From an uncultured Lachnospiraceae bacterium (lineage in GTDB: Bacteria > Bacillota > Clostridia > Lachnospirales > Lachnospiraceae): a stretch of DNA of 64,000 nucleotides. This document shows, piece after piece, positions 25,024 through 34,320 of the stretch. Each line of letters begins with the position of its first letter. Position 1 is the first letter of the stretch. The stretch covers positions 1-64,000 of the forward strand of contig CAJTTI010000011.1 in the NCBI GenBank assembly GCA_910579225.1, given 5' to 3'. The position numbers were made by a program, and so were the translations under genes. The notes under the pieces are model-generated. The model searched no databases. It was not told the origin of the DNA and worked only from the letters and a program-made list of their open reading frames with translations.

Positions 25024-26433
25024 TTAATAAGCATTCTTATTCACAAACCCTTTGAAAAACGTCAGGAACAGAATCTTGATGTCCAACCCCATGGTCCAGT
25101 TCTCAATATAGTACAGGTCGTATTCAATACGTTTTCTGATTGATGTATCTCCCCGGTATCCATTAATCTGCGCCCAGCCGGTAAGCCCGGGACGCACCTG
25201 ATGTTTTACCATATACCGCGGAATCTCTTCCCGGAATTTCTCCACGAAAAAAGGTCGTTCCGGACGCGGGCCCACCAGGCTCATGTCGCCTTTCAGGATA
25301 TTGAACAGCTGCGGAAGTTCATCAATGCTGGTCTTTCGGATAAACTTTCCGACCGCCGTCACACGCGGGTCATTCCGAACAGTCCATGCCTTTTTCTCAC
25401 TCTTTGCCGACTGCACTTCCATGGAACGAAACTTATACATCTGAAAATTCTGGTTATGGAGCCCTACGCGCTCCTGTCTGTATATCAACGGCCCTTTGGA
25501 AGTGGTCTTTACCAAAACAGCCGTAACCAGCATCACTGGCAAGAAAATGATGATTGCCGCCACTGCGCCTGCAATATCCATAATTCGTTTGCAGATCATA
25601 TTGAATGTATTTGTCAGCGGCACATGACGGATATTAACCACCGGAAGTCCCAGTAGATCTTCCGTATATGGCCTTGTGGGGATAATCTCATTATAATCAG
25701 GAACAAATTTTGTATGCACACCGGATTTTTCACAAGTGGCAACAATCCGTTTTAGCTTATAATATTCCTGGAGTCCAAGTGTTAGAGCAATCTCATCCAG
25801 ACGATTCTCATCCAGTATCTGCTCCAGTTCCTCTGTAGTCCCAAGGACCTCGACTCCCTTATACAGATAACCAATCTCTTTGTTGTCGTCCAGTATCCCC
25901 ATTACCTTATATCCCCACTGAGGATTAGTTCGGATCCGGTCTATAAAAGCTTCTGCCGCACTGCTGTAGCCCACAAAAATGATATGGCGCAGGTTAAACC
26001 CGCTTTTTCTCATTTTGCGAAGTCCCATCCGGATCAGATTCCGGACCGCTGTTTCCAGTCCAATGTTCAGAATATAGAAATAAATCAACATTGTCTTGGA
26101 GTAATAATCCGCATAATCATTATAACTGCGGAGCAAAAACAGCGTACCCATGATCAGCAGAAGACCTATCGTATTGGCTTTTATAATATTGCTGCCTTCC
26201 AGCCTTCGGCCCTGCAGCCGCTTGGACGTATACAGATTAAATGCCAGATATAAGGTCAAATATAATGGTACAATCGGAACCAGTACAATACAATACTGGA
26301 CAAAACTCAGACCATGAGGTCCGTCCAGTATGAGAAATTTATACGCCCATGACAACAGATATGCGATGCAGATGGTAAAGGCATCAAGCACCACATGAAG
26401 TCGGTTAAAATAACGTTGATTATCCTTGATCAA
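25024..26433 (-). CDS. Undecaprenyl-phosphate sugar-1-phosphate transferase (WcaJ/WbaP type)
   Basis: 469-residue initiating transferase for surface polysaccharide. Four N-terminal membrane helices lie within residues 10-125, followed by a Rossmann-like soluble segment (IIFVGYSSAAEAFI) and another membrane element near 285. The C-terminal catalytic domain carries YRQERVG, MYKFRSM, DELPQLFN and GDMSLVGPRPE. It loads the first sugar phosphate on the lipid carrier at the inner face of the membrane. The start is TTG with AGGTGA eight bases upstream. It is four genes downstream of the polyP-type module and adjacent to GT2 enzymes. Confidence 0.93.
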   Translation of the reverse strand: MIKDNQRYFNRLHVVLDAFTICIAYLLSWAYKFLILDGPHGLSFVQYCIVLVPIVPLYLTLYLAFNLYTSKRLQGRRLEGSNIIKANTIGLLLIMGTLFLLRSYNDYADYYSKTMLIYFYILNIGLETAVRNLIRMGLRKMRKSGFNLRHIIFVGYSSAAEAFIDRIRTNPQWGYKVMGILDDNKEIGYLYKGVEVLGTTEELEQILDENRLDEIALTLGLQEYYKLKRIVATCEKSGVHTKFVPDYNEIIPTRPYTEDLLGLPVVNIRHVPLTNTFNMICKRIMDIAGAVAAIIIFLPVMLVTAVLVKTTSKGPLIYRQERVGLHNQNFQMYKFRSMEVQSAKSEKKAWTVRNDPRVTAVGKFIRKTSIDELPQLFNILKGDMSLVGPRPERPFFVEKFREEIPRYMVKHQVRPGLTGWAQINGYRGDTSIRKRIEYDLYYIENWTMGLDIKILFLTFFKGFVNKNAY

Positions 26434-26458
26434 AACTGCTCACCTGTTCTCTCAGCTG

Positions 26459-27430
26459 TTACAACGATGGTATAAACAGCAATATGTTCTTCCAAAGTTC
26501 CAACTGAATCTTCACATAAGCGGGAACATGTCCCCTACAAAATCTGACTTTCCTGTCCGGATTCGCAAGACAGAGCCGAAATCCGCACAGAAGGCCCTTT
26601 CGATAATCTCTCCCAAAACCCTTTTTTACAAAAAACAGATATTTAATTACCATACCTGCAATCAGCAGCGGCGCATTCAAAAACAGCTGCAGAAGCGGCA
26701 TATTCTTGTAAATCAGATAAATATTATTCTGTGCAGAATGTATTACTTTAAAATGATTGTGCCTGGAACCGCTGGTAGCACTTCCCATATGCCAGACTTT
26801 TGCATCTGGCACATACCAGTGGCAGTAACCATGAATTTTTGCACGATAAGACAAATCTATGTCTTCCAGATATGCAAAATGTGCCTCATCAAAGCCCCCG
26901 AGTTTTTCAAGCAGATCTTTTCTGTAAATTGCGGCTCCAGCACAGGAGGAAAAGATTTCCTGTTCTCTTGCATATTTTTCTGCGGGCTTTCCCTTACCCC
27001 TTGCAATCCCCCAGCCAAGCGCACAATAATAATCTCCCGCATTATCCAGAATCTCTCTGTCTTGATCTTGAAACTGCAGCATCCTGGCTGCACAGGAAAA
27101 TCTTCTGTTGTCTTTCCGGATTGCATCCAAAAGACATCTGGCAAAATCCGGATGTACTTTTGTATCGTTATTTAAAAGTATGATATACGGGCTTTCTGCC
27201 TGTCGAATTCCTTCATTCACTGCCCTGCAGAAACCATAGTTTCTGTCCAGACAGATCAGAATACACTGTGGAAAATGTTCCTGGATAAATTCCCGACTGT
27301 CGTCAGAAGAGCCATTATCCACCACCATCACTTCAAAAGACACCCCCGTCTGCTGAAATACTGAACGCAGGCAGGCTTCCAAAACAGAAATTCCATTATA
27401 ATTCGGAATCACAATCGACACTTCCGACAT
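26459..27430 (-). CDS. GT2 glycosyltransferase, WbbL-type
   Basis: 323-residue cytoplasmic GT-A enzyme. It opens with VSIVIPNYNG; the metal-binding DxD equivalent is in IILLNNDTKVH near residue 85; the acceptor/base region is AHFAYLEDIDLSYRAK near 200. The C-terminal 60 residues contain a hydrophobic segment that may associate with the membrane. It resembles rhamnosyltransferases of the WbbL group. It sits between the initiating transferase and the 609-kDa-scale locus core of larger GT2 proteins; gaps to both neighbours are below 30 bases. Confidence 0.88.
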   Translation of the reverse strand: MSEVSIVIPNYNGISVLEACLRSVFQQTGVSFEVMVVDNGSSDDSREFIQEHFPQCILICLDRNYGFCRAVNEGIRQAESPYIILLNNDTKVHPDFARCLLDAIRKDNRRFSCAARMLQFQDQDREILDNAGDYYCALGWGIARGKGKPAEKYAREQEIFSSCAGAAIYRKDLLEKLGGFDEAHFAYLEDIDLSYRAKIHGYCHWYVPDAKVWHMGSATSGSRHNHFKVIHSAQNNIYLIYKNMPLLQLFLNAPLLIAGMVIKYLFFVKKGFGRDYRKGLLCGFRLCLANPDRKVRFCRGHVPAYVKIQLELWKNILLFIPSL

Positions 27431-27442
27431 GCACTGTCCCCT

Positions 27443-29209
27443 TTAACGAAACTCCTGAATCCGGCAGTCTGTATCTTCCAGAGACAGATTACAGTTATAA
27501 TACCCGTCCGGTTCCTGAAGCAGTTCCTTCCATTTCTTCTCAAAAGCTACTGCCCGTCTGAATGTCTTCTTCCGCCGGACACGCTTCCGCTCTGTCAGGA
27601 CAATCCCGGGTTCATAGATATTCCACAGCCCAAGGTTCTCCAGTTTCAGACAAAGATCCACATCCTTCAACCGGTCTTCCACATCTTCAGAAAATCCCCC
27701 GACTTCCAGGAAGTGTGCTTTGCTCACCATCATGGCCTTCCCCGACACTGCATGATAATTCTGCTGCAGAGATGCCTTATGAAAATATCCCGTATATCCT
27801 TTCAAAAGTCCTGCAAACGCATCTCCAGCCGGCCCGTTCAGCCCAAGAATCTTGGCTCCGTACCGGAGCTTCCGGCCGCTGTCGTAGATACGGCCTCCCA
27901 CAGCTCCCGCTGATCTGCGCTGAGCATTTCCCAGAAAGCTCTCCATCCAGCCTCTGTCCATCTGCTCAATTCTGCTCTCCAGGAACAGGAAATACTCACT
28001 GTCCAGTTTCTCCGCCAGTCTGGAAAATGTTACAAATTTATTACATGCACTAGTACAATATACTACTTTTATTGGTGTTTGTCTATGTTCTTTTATAAAA
28101 TTCAGAATTAATTTATTTTTTTGACTTTCGTTCAACAGCACCAGAACCTCCAGATTTCCATACGTCCGGTTCTGGCCGACTGCTTTCATAAATCTTTTCA
28201 ACACCGGAAGACCCGGCATATCCAGTACAATAATACTGACCTTTGGCAGACCGGACACCGGATAAATCACCCGGTAAAATCCCGGATTTTCCATGTCTTC
28301 CACCTTTCCGGCAACTCCCTGGCGTTTCAGATGATCTTCCACCGCCCGCTTCCCCGCTTCATAGGCATATCGTTTACTTTCTGGATTAGCCGCCGTGGAA
28401 GCTTCATGGCATCTCCAGTGATACAGCACTTTGGGTATATGTCCGATCCGGACAGCCCGCTCTGTACACCGAAGGATAAAATCATAATCCTGAGCCCCGT
28501 CATATTCCTGACGATACATGCCGGCATCTTCAGCCAGCGTTTTTTTCACCACCAGCAGATGACAGATATAATTATTGCTGCGCAACAGATCCGGATTAAA
28601 ATCCGGCTTGAAATGGGGCTGAAAATATACGGAGGAATCAAAAGACACTTTATCTTCATCTGTATAAAGCAAATCCGTCTGCGGATGCTTCGACAGCCAT
28701 TTAACAACCTCAAACAGTGCGTGTTCCTCCAGAAGATCATCATGATCTAAAACTGCCACATATTCTCCCGATGCCAGTGAGAGCGCTGCATTGGTATTGC
28801 CTGCAATACCCAGGTTTTCCGGAAGCCTGCTGTAACGGATTCTGGAATCCCGGCCCATATAGCTCCTAATTACTGTCTCAGCAGTACAATCTTCTCCACT
28901 GCCGTCCGCAATGCAAAGCTCCAGATTGGAATAGGTCTGTGAAAGCACAGACTCAATCATCTCCCGGAGAAACTTTTCCGGAGTCCGATAAACAGGCACC
29001 ACAATACTGATGCAGGGATTCTGATCAAAATGATGAGATCTCTGCAGCTCCTTTTCACTTCCCGCCGGCCGACATCTGACCATCCAGTCCTGATATCCTT
29101 TTTCCAGGCTGTTGCGATACAGACGTTCCTGCACCTTTCTGTGCAGCCGGACCACGCCATAATTTTTCACATATTGATAACCACGCTTTGCATAACTGAC
29201 ATTTTTCAT
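27443..29209 (-). CDS. Two-domain GT2 glycosyltransferase with degenerate second domain
   Basis: 588-residue protein with two GT-A domains. Domain 1 (about residues 65-300) is intact: ISIVVPVYRT, VLDHDD and the acidic base region YDGAQDYDFILR. Domain 2 (about 320-560) keeps a DVDLCLKLE base motif, but its metal site reads LFLESRIEQM where the paralogue at 35580-37472 has LFLNNDTEVI. It may therefore be inactive, altered or structural. The N-terminal 60 residues are basic. The start is the ATG at 29209 with AGAGAG about 11 bases upstream; the frame is open 25 codons above. It belongs to the glycopolymer locus. Confidence 0.87.
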   Translation of the reverse strand: MKNVSYAKRGYQYVKNYGVVRLHRKVQERLYRNSLEKGYQDWMVRCRPAGSEKELQRSHHFDQNPCISIVVPVYRTPEKFLREMIESVLSQTYSNLELCIADGSGEDCTAETVIRSYMGRDSRIRYSRLPENLGIAGNTNAALSLASGEYVAVLDHDDLLEEHALFEVVKWLSKHPQTDLLYTDEDKVSFDSSVYFQPHFKPDFNPDLLRSNNYICHLLVVKKTLAEDAGMYRQEYDGAQDYDFILRCTERAVRIGHIPKVLYHWRCHEASTAANPESKRYAYEAGKRAVEDHLKRQGVAGKVEDMENPGFYRVIYPVSGLPKVSIIVLDMPGLPVLKRFMKAVGQNRTYGNLEVLVLLNESQKNKLILNFIKEHRQTPIKVVYCTSACNKFVTFSRLAEKLDSEYFLFLESRIEQMDRGWMESFLGNAQRRSAGAVGGRIYDSGRKLRYGAKILGLNGPAGDAFAGLLKGYTGYFHKASLQQNYHAVSGKAMMVSKAHFLEVGGFSEDVEDRLKDVDLCLKLENLGLWNIYEPGIVLTERKRVRRKKTFRRAVAFEKKWKELLQEPDGYYNCNLSLEDTDCRIQEFR

Positions 29210-29305
29210 AATGATCAAATCTCTCTGTCTGATATTACTGTGAAAGTTCAACACCTGGGCCAAACTGCACGAAATGAGGTACAAAATGACAGCATCTATC
29301 TCTGT

Positions 29306-29980
29306 TTAAAATGTAACTTCACCGTCATGTGCGATCAAGGAAGCCGAGAGCATACCTTCCAGCTTTGCCACTTCTTCCACAAGCCCGCTCTCATCTTTTA
29401 CCCGAAGCTCCACCACCATATCCAGACGCCCTTTGGAAAGATTCCTGGACTTTACTTTGTATGCTTTCGCATATTTTCCGACTACCTCCAGAATATCTTT
29501 CTCACTCTCCATCAAAGAACTATTCACTACCAACATTACAGGCGCTTTGGACACCGGAAGCAGATCCAACACAAGGATACAGACTGTCACTGCCACGGAA
29601 GTCACAAGAGCCACTTCGTAAAGTCCCGCACCACAGATGATGCCAATACTGATAGCCCAGAACAAAAACACCAGATCCATAGGATCCTTGATGGCGGTCC
29701 GGAAACGGATAATGGACAGTGCGCCTACCATACCAAGAGAAATTACCAGATTTGACTGCATGGCAAGGATAATGGCCGCCGTGATCAGCGACATGGCTGC
29801 CAGAGAAATATTAAAGTTCTTGGAGTAAAACACTTTTCTGGTCACAAGCCGATAAATCAGGAACACATACAGCGCCAGCAGAGCCGTCACAAACAGTGTT
29901 GCCACGATCTTTCCGGTCGTGATGTCCATACTCGTAAATCCTTCTAAAAACGATTTTTTAAATACATCCTGAAATCCCAT
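29306..29980 (-). CDS. DUF4956 membrane protein
   Basis: 224-residue protein with about four membrane helices between residues 25 and 145, including the family's conserved SLGMVGALSIIRFRTAIKDP block near 80, then a soluble C-terminal domain. Molecular function is not established. The family is commonly encoded beside VTC-type polyphosphate polymerases and CotH kinases, and that is so here: VTC and CotH are the next two genes upstream. It may channel or anchor the polymer product; this is inference. Confidence 0.85.
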   Translation of the reverse strand: MGFQDVFKKSFLEGFTSMDITTGKIVATLFVTALLALYVFLIYRLVTRKVFYSKNFNISLAAMSLITAAIILAMQSNLVISLGMVGALSIIRFRTAIKDPMDLVFLFWAISIGIICGAGLYEVALVTSVAVTVCILVLDLLPVSKAPVMLVVNSSLMESEKDILEVVGKYAKAYKVKSRNLSKGRLDMVVELRVKDESGLVEEVAKLEGMLSASLIAHDGEVTF

Positions 29981-30116
29981 TTTATGTATTTCTCCTTTTC
30001 TTTTAGTGTGTATTCACTGCAAAATACTAAACACATGCGAAAACGAAGCTGCAAAACGTCATCTTCTATTCTCATGTTTTTGTCTATCCGTCGAATAAAG
30101 GACTGCGCAAATCCGC

Positions 30117-30812
30117 TTATAAATGAAATCTCCTGCAGAGATAATATTTGGAAAATGCAGTCGTTCGTAGATTCTCAAGCTGCGCTGTCCGGTAAATATG
30201 ATCCGGAAGATACTCATCATACTTTACCTCCAGAACATGCTGCCCGGTTCCCAATATGGGACGGAGCGGAATCTGATCGTTCAAAAAAAGGTCCGTCCTG
30301 TTTGATGCGCATATATTTTTGTCCATGGTGATTCTGACATTTCCCTGAGGATACACATAGGGCGCCCGTTCATATTCCACAATCACTTTTGGACGCATAA
30401 GCCTTGTCCGCATCAGAAGACAAAGTTTGTGAAGGAGCGCCGGCGTATCTTCCTGAAGGTCCGGAATCTCTCCCCTCATAAGAGTTTTGCACTGTTCCTC
30501 TGTCAGCGGACAGGAAAGCTTTCGGGTCATACCTCTCATTTTCTGCTTCAGCTCCAGAGTGATCCGTTCACTGCTGTGATCATAGATACGGATACGGAAT
30601 TTTTCCCTTGGATCTGTTCCGGCTTCATTTTCTCTCATGCAGGTATCGTAATAATCATCAAAATACAGGCTGCGGATATTATACTCTCCGTCTTCTCCCG
30701 CATGAGCATCCGGCAAAACTACATTCTTAAGCCGTACCTGCAGCAACATCAGTTCTCCGTATGAACACAGGTATTTGAACTCATGCCGGTAACCGTTCTC
30801 CATTGATTCCAT
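30117..30812 (-). CDS. VTC-domain polyphosphate polymerase
   Basis: 231-residue stand-alone VTC domain, the catalytic tunnel that makes polyphosphate from ATP in yeast Vtc4. Family landmarks are present in order: HEFKYLCS (near 9), SLYFDDYYD (near 48), EKFRIRIYD with paired basic residues (near 68), ITLELKQK (near 84), VIVEYERAPY then VRITMDKN (near 150-170), and HVLEVKYDEYLPD (near 200). No membrane segment or SPX domain is present, so DUF4956 next door may provide membrane attachment. A second ATG three codons in (30803) fits the GGAAGG site slightly better. The 136 bases to DUF4956 hold no other feature that I can support. Confidence 0.88.
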   Translation of the reverse strand: MESMENGYRHEFKYLCSYGELMLLQVRLKNVVLPDAHAGEDGEYNIRSLYFDDYYDTCMRENEAGTDPREKFRIRIYDHSSERITLELKQKMRGMTRKLSCPLTEEQCKTLMRGEIPDLQEDTPALLHKLCLLMRTRLMRPKVIVEYERAPYVYPQGNVRITMDKNICASNRTDLFLNDQIPLRPILGTGQHVLEVKYDEYLPDHIYRTAQLENLRTTAFSKYYLCRRFHL

Positions 30813-30842
30813 CCTTCCACTCCAGTCTATTCTTATATTGTC

Positions 30843-32471
30843 TCAATCTTGCATCTGTTCATCCATATTTTCTATCATTTTATCGAGAAATATCATTCGT
30901 TTTTTCATAAATTCATAAATCTCATCATAATTTCCGTCATGATGGCTGTCCGGCCACCGGACTGCGTCCCGCATAAAGGCCCCTGAATCCTGTACCTGAT
31001 GAATGCAGGACTCCAGTAACTTCTGCATATGTCCATCGGAGAGAATATCTCCGCGAAGTTCCCGGTAGCGCTCTTCAATGACAGACCGAATCCCTCCTGC
31101 ATTCAGAGCAATCACCCGGTCCATAAACGGCCACTCCAGATATTCCTCTGCTTTTCTGCCATCATAGACCGTATACAGATGTTCTTTCTGATCTGTATAA
31201 ATATTCCCCCATGTCAGATCCACATCCCAGGGAACCAGATACAGCTTCTCTCCCCCTGCCTCTTTCTTAAAGGCGAAAAACATATTTTTATATATATTAT
31301 CTTCCCCATAAAGCATCTGAAGATACAGCCACAGATCCGCTGCATTCTCCATATTCAAAAGCTTTCCTGTCTCCCGGACAAATTCCGGGTCTTCGGCCTC
31401 TGTGATCTCCACAAAATCCCGGAACCGTTGCCAGTCGGTTCTGCTTCCATATCCGTCTTTCCCTTTGATCTCCATCCCCTGAAGAGACAGGTAGTCTTCC
31501 GGACTGGCTGTATCCAGAACCTCTGTGGAAAGTTCCCTGCCCATGGTCCGTTTATACAGAAATTCCTGATCCGATATGGCCAGCTGCCTGGAATCCACCG
31601 GTTCCATAATCCCGTAAAGTCCTCTGTATTCCCCATTCACCACCAGTTCCGCATATTCCATATGAGTACCAAAATGCACGTCATAGGGCGTATTAACTGC
31701 ACCAAATGCATTCCACAGTTCAATATTAAACTTGTCCCGGACTTTTGTCCCGTCACTGTAAATGGCATAAAATATCCAGGAATCCGAATCTCTCATCCCC
31801 AGCACCGACTGTGGATTCTTGTTCACAACACCGGTGGGAGTTACCGTGATCAGATTCAGCCGGTATCCTTTCTTCGGAAATGCCCGGGTGGTCTGTCCCC
31901 TCTCATGCGCCTCAAACCCAGAGCTTACGGTCCAGTCCCTGCTACTGCAGGCACTATAAAATACTACATTCCCGGCAAATACTGTGTCCACATCCAGATC
32001 AGCTCCTGTCTCCACACGCACCACAGGAAGTCCCGTAAACACCACATAGACGGGAACCCCCATCCTCTCTTTCTCTTTCCATGCAAAGAAAGGCACCTTC
32101 TGCCCTCCGGCCACTACAGTCTTCTTGTCAAGCAGTGTATAATCCTGCAGGGGAAGAACATCAATCTCTCCTCCCACGGCTGTAAAATCACCTGCTTCCC
32201 ACAATCCGCTGTCCATATCCACAGGCAGATACCAGACTCCCGTCTCTCTGTCACATGCCAGTTCTTCTCCGCGGAAACACAGCCGTACTTCCTCTGTATC
32301 CAGCTGCCCCAAAGCCCCGGCCTGAAGCTGCATAGCCCGGCGGACTTCTTCTGAAAAAGTGCCAGGCACGAATGTCTCCGGAATTACTCCCTTGCCGAAA
32401 TCATTCATGTAAAAAAAGAGGAAAGCTGCAAGCAGCAGAACACTGAACAGCAAGGCTGTCTTTTTTCCCAT
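30843..32471 (-). CDS. CotH-family protein kinase-like membrane protein
   Basis: About 542 residues. An N-terminal membrane helix (residues 5-22) places the rest outside. The CotH domain begins near residue 165; visible landmarks are KKGYRLNL (near 215), a NGEYRGLYGIMEP block (near 300) and the YLVPWDVDLTWG motif (near 430) with metal-binding Asp residues. CotH of Bacillus is an atypical secreted kinase for spore-coat proteins. Here the setting is a glycopolymer locus with VTC, DUF4956 and a phosphatase, so a cell-envelope phosphotransfer role is possible. The ATG at 32471 has AGGAG five bases upstream; another ATG 11 codons above has weaker support. Confidence 0.86.
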   Translation of the reverse strand: MGKKTALLFSVLLLAAFLFFYMNDFGKGVIPETFVPGTFSEEVRRAMQLQAGALGQLDTEEVRLCFRGEELACDRETGVWYLPVDMDSGLWEAGDFTAVGGEIDVLPLQDYTLLDKKTVVAGGQKVPFFAWKEKERMGVPVYVVFTGLPVVRVETGADLDVDTVFAGNVVFYSACSSRDWTVSSGFEAHERGQTTRAFPKKGYRLNLITVTPTGVVNKNPQSVLGMRDSDSWIFYAIYSDGTKVRDKFNIELWNAFGAVNTPYDVHFGTHMEYAELVVNGEYRGLYGIMEPVDSRQLAISDQEFLYKRTMGRELSTEVLDTASPEDYLSLQGMEIKGKDGYGSRTDWQRFRDFVEITEAEDPEFVRETGKLLNMENAADLWLYLQMLYGEDNIYKNMFFAFKKEAGGEKLYLVPWDVDLTWGNIYTDQKEHLYTVYDGRKAEEYLEWPFMDRVIALNAGGIRSVIEERYRELRGDILSDGHMQKLLESCIHQVQDSGAFMRDAVRWPDSHHDGNYDEIYEFMKKRMIFLDKMIENMDEQMQD

Positions 32472-32512
32472 TCTCTCTCCTGTCCGCCTGTTACGGCTTT
32501 CCATTGCATTCC

Positions 32513-32541
32513 ATTATAACAGTTTTCCTCCTGATACGCAA
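32513..32541 (-). promoter_or_regulatory. Possible internal promoter before cotH-like gene
   Basis: Minus strand: TTGCGT, 17-base spacer, TATAAT preceded by TG (extended -10). It could give the CotH/VTC/DUF4956 block separate transcription. Confidence 0.4.
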
Positions 32542-32543
32542 CG

Positions 32544-33896
32544 CTACGTTTCTTTCTTATAAATTTCGAATTCATCCGTCAGTTCCCAGGTTTCTGCGTC
32601 ATAGGTACTGATCTTCAGGCTGTCTCTGGTGACCTGCACATCTGTCACTTCCGGTGAATGTCGTTTGCTGGAGACTGCCGCCTCATTCTGAGCACTGGGA
32701 CGCCGGTACAGACTTCCACTGGAAGAACTCAGCGTCAGATACATAGTTCCTTCCGGATTCTCTGCCGGACTGGCATATTCCTCATAACTTCCGTCCTCTT
32801 TTATATAGTGAGATCTCATATATGCATGATCATGGCCGCACAGGACCAGATCAATCTCGTAAGCTCCACAGAACTCCAGAAAATACGGACGGATATTTTG
32901 CGCATTTTCCAGGTAATTCTCATAGGCATTGTAGGGCGAGAAGTGAGAGAAGACAATTCTCCATGTACAATCCGGATTAGCTTCCACCGCCGATGCGATA
33001 AATTCCTTATGCTCTCCCCACTTCTGTGCATCCATCGTATTCAATACCAGGAACAGTGCACTGCCTCTTCGAAACCAGTAATCTCCGTCTCCTTCGTCAT
33101 CGCAGGTGCCCAGAGAAGACTGATTGGGCAACGTAAAGTGCTCCGAATACTGAGGGCCCCCCACATCATGATTTCCTTTCACCGGTGCCAGAGAAAGACT
33201 GTAAAGTACCCCCTGATTCAAAAACGCACTGTATTCTTCATTATCGTCAAAATCATTCACCTGATCTCCCAGAGAGACCAGAAAGCTGGTATCCGGAAAA
33301 TGATATTTTACTTTGTTCAACAGCCTGTGCCAGTTGTTCTTCTGCCGGTCCAGCTCTTCCACCGGCTTCCCAAGCTGGGCATCTCCCACTGCCGTAAAAC
33401 GAAAACTGTCGGAAAATGCAGGCGTGGCATATTCATATGCCGGAGACAGGGCCTCCTCACTACCTACCTGATACAGATAACCGGTCTCCGGTAACAGACC
33501 GGTAACCGTCACTTGATTTACATAATACCCAGGAATCGTCTCTGATGGAGCTGCAGAAGTACTATACACCATGGCGTTCTCAAACTCTGTGTCCTCCGCA
33601 GTCGTCCAGTATACCTGTCCGGCTTCTTCTGACGACGAAAACCAGGTCAGGTTCACCTCCTCCTCCGTCCTTCCCACGTTGACAGACAGATAGCGAATCG
33701 GCGTGCCTGTGATCATAGGTACGGTATAGTCCGGTGCTGTCCCCCAGTTCTCCTCCCCGGGCCCGGGAGGCTCACGTTCCGCTTCCCCATCCTCTGTCTT
33801 TTGTTCTTCCTTTGGCTCTTCGGCATTCTTCCCGCACCCTGCTGCAAACAGCACGGCAATCAGAAGAATACTCAGCAGTATCCGATGTTTTTTCAT
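32544..33896 (-). CDS. Purple-acid-phosphatase-like metallophosphoesterase lipoprotein
   Basis: 450-residue surface lipoprotein: signal peptide with lipobox FAAGC (Cys near residue 21), a charged low-complexity linker, an N-terminal Fn3-like domain (about 65-165) as in purple acid phosphatases, then a calcineurin-type phosphoesterase domain. Metal-site motifs appear in order: GDAQ (near 172), GDQVND (near 206), GNHD (near 242), SHFSPY (near 310) and CGHDHAY (near 350). It would hydrolyse phosphoesters outside the cell. Directly upstream of CotH and VTC genes, it could trim or recycle phosphate from the envelope polymer; substrate is inferred only. Confidence 0.88.
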   Translation of the reverse strand: MKKHRILLSILLIAVLFAAGCGKNAEEPKEEQKTEDGEAEREPPGPGEENWGTAPDYTVPMITGTPIRYLSVNVGRTEEEVNLTWFSSSEEAGQVYWTTAEDTEFENAMVYSTSAAPSETIPGYYVNQVTVTGLLPETGYLYQVGSEEALSPAYEYATPAFSDSFRFTAVGDAQLGKPVEELDRQKNNWHRLLNKVKYHFPDTSFLVSLGDQVNDFDDNEEYSAFLNQGVLYSLSLAPVKGNHDVGGPQYSEHFTLPNQSSLGTCDDEGDGDYWFRRGSALFLVLNTMDAQKWGEHKEFIASAVEANPDCTWRIVFSHFSPYNAYENYLENAQNIRPYFLEFCGAYEIDLVLCGHDHAYMRSHYIKEDGSYEEYASPAENPEGTMYLTLSSSSGSLYRRPSAQNEAAVSSKRHSPEVTDVQVTRDSLKISTYDAETWELTDEFEIYKKET

Positions 33897-33924
33897 GATG
33901 AAAAGTTCCCTTTCATGTTCCTTT

Positions 33925-34314
33925 TTAATTCTTCTTCTCTATAAAAATCTTCCGGCTGATGAAATTATATACCATTACCACTGCCGTGGCCCCGATCTTG
34001 GCCAGCTTATAGTTGATTCCGGCCATCTTGACAGCAATCCACATACACAACTCGTTGATTCCGAGCCCAACGACACTTAAGATCACAAATACAAGAAACT
34101 CGCCAAACTTATTTTTGTTCTTGTCCGTCTCAAATACAAAGACTATGCTGAGAATATAGTTGACAATCACAGACACAGTAAAAGAAATGCCGCTGGAAAG
34201 GACCGGATCCATTCCGAATCTGTCCGTCAGAAGAACCATAATCCCATAATCTATAAAGAAACATAAAAATCCCACAAAACCAAATTTAACGATTTGTTCC
34301 ATCAGTTTTTTCAT
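33925..34314 (-). CDS. GtrA-family membrane protein
   Basis: 129 residues with four membrane helices filling most of the chain and the family hallmark FVGFLCFFIDYGI near residue 15. GtrA proteins are thought to flip polyprenyl-phosphate-linked sugars or assist membrane glycosylation. Polyprenyl-P-sugars made elsewhere could feed the GT39 enzyme at the head of the locus. The gene overlaps nothing, is seven bases from the SGNH gene, and its GGAG site lies inside that gene's end. Confidence 0.88.
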   Translation of the reverse strand: MKKLMEQIVKFGFVGFLCFFIDYGIMVLLTDRFGMDPVLSSGISFTVSVIVNYILSIVFVFETDKNKNKFGEFLVFVILSVVGLGINELCMWIAVKMAGINYKLAKIGATAVVMVYNFISRKIFIEKKN

Positions 34315-34320
34315 TCAGTC

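Noticed and set aside
30843..32471. Assignment of the CotH protein purely as a spore-coat kinase
   Set aside because: The neighbours are glycopolymer, VTC and phosphatase genes, not coat genes; a coat role is possible but not supported by context.
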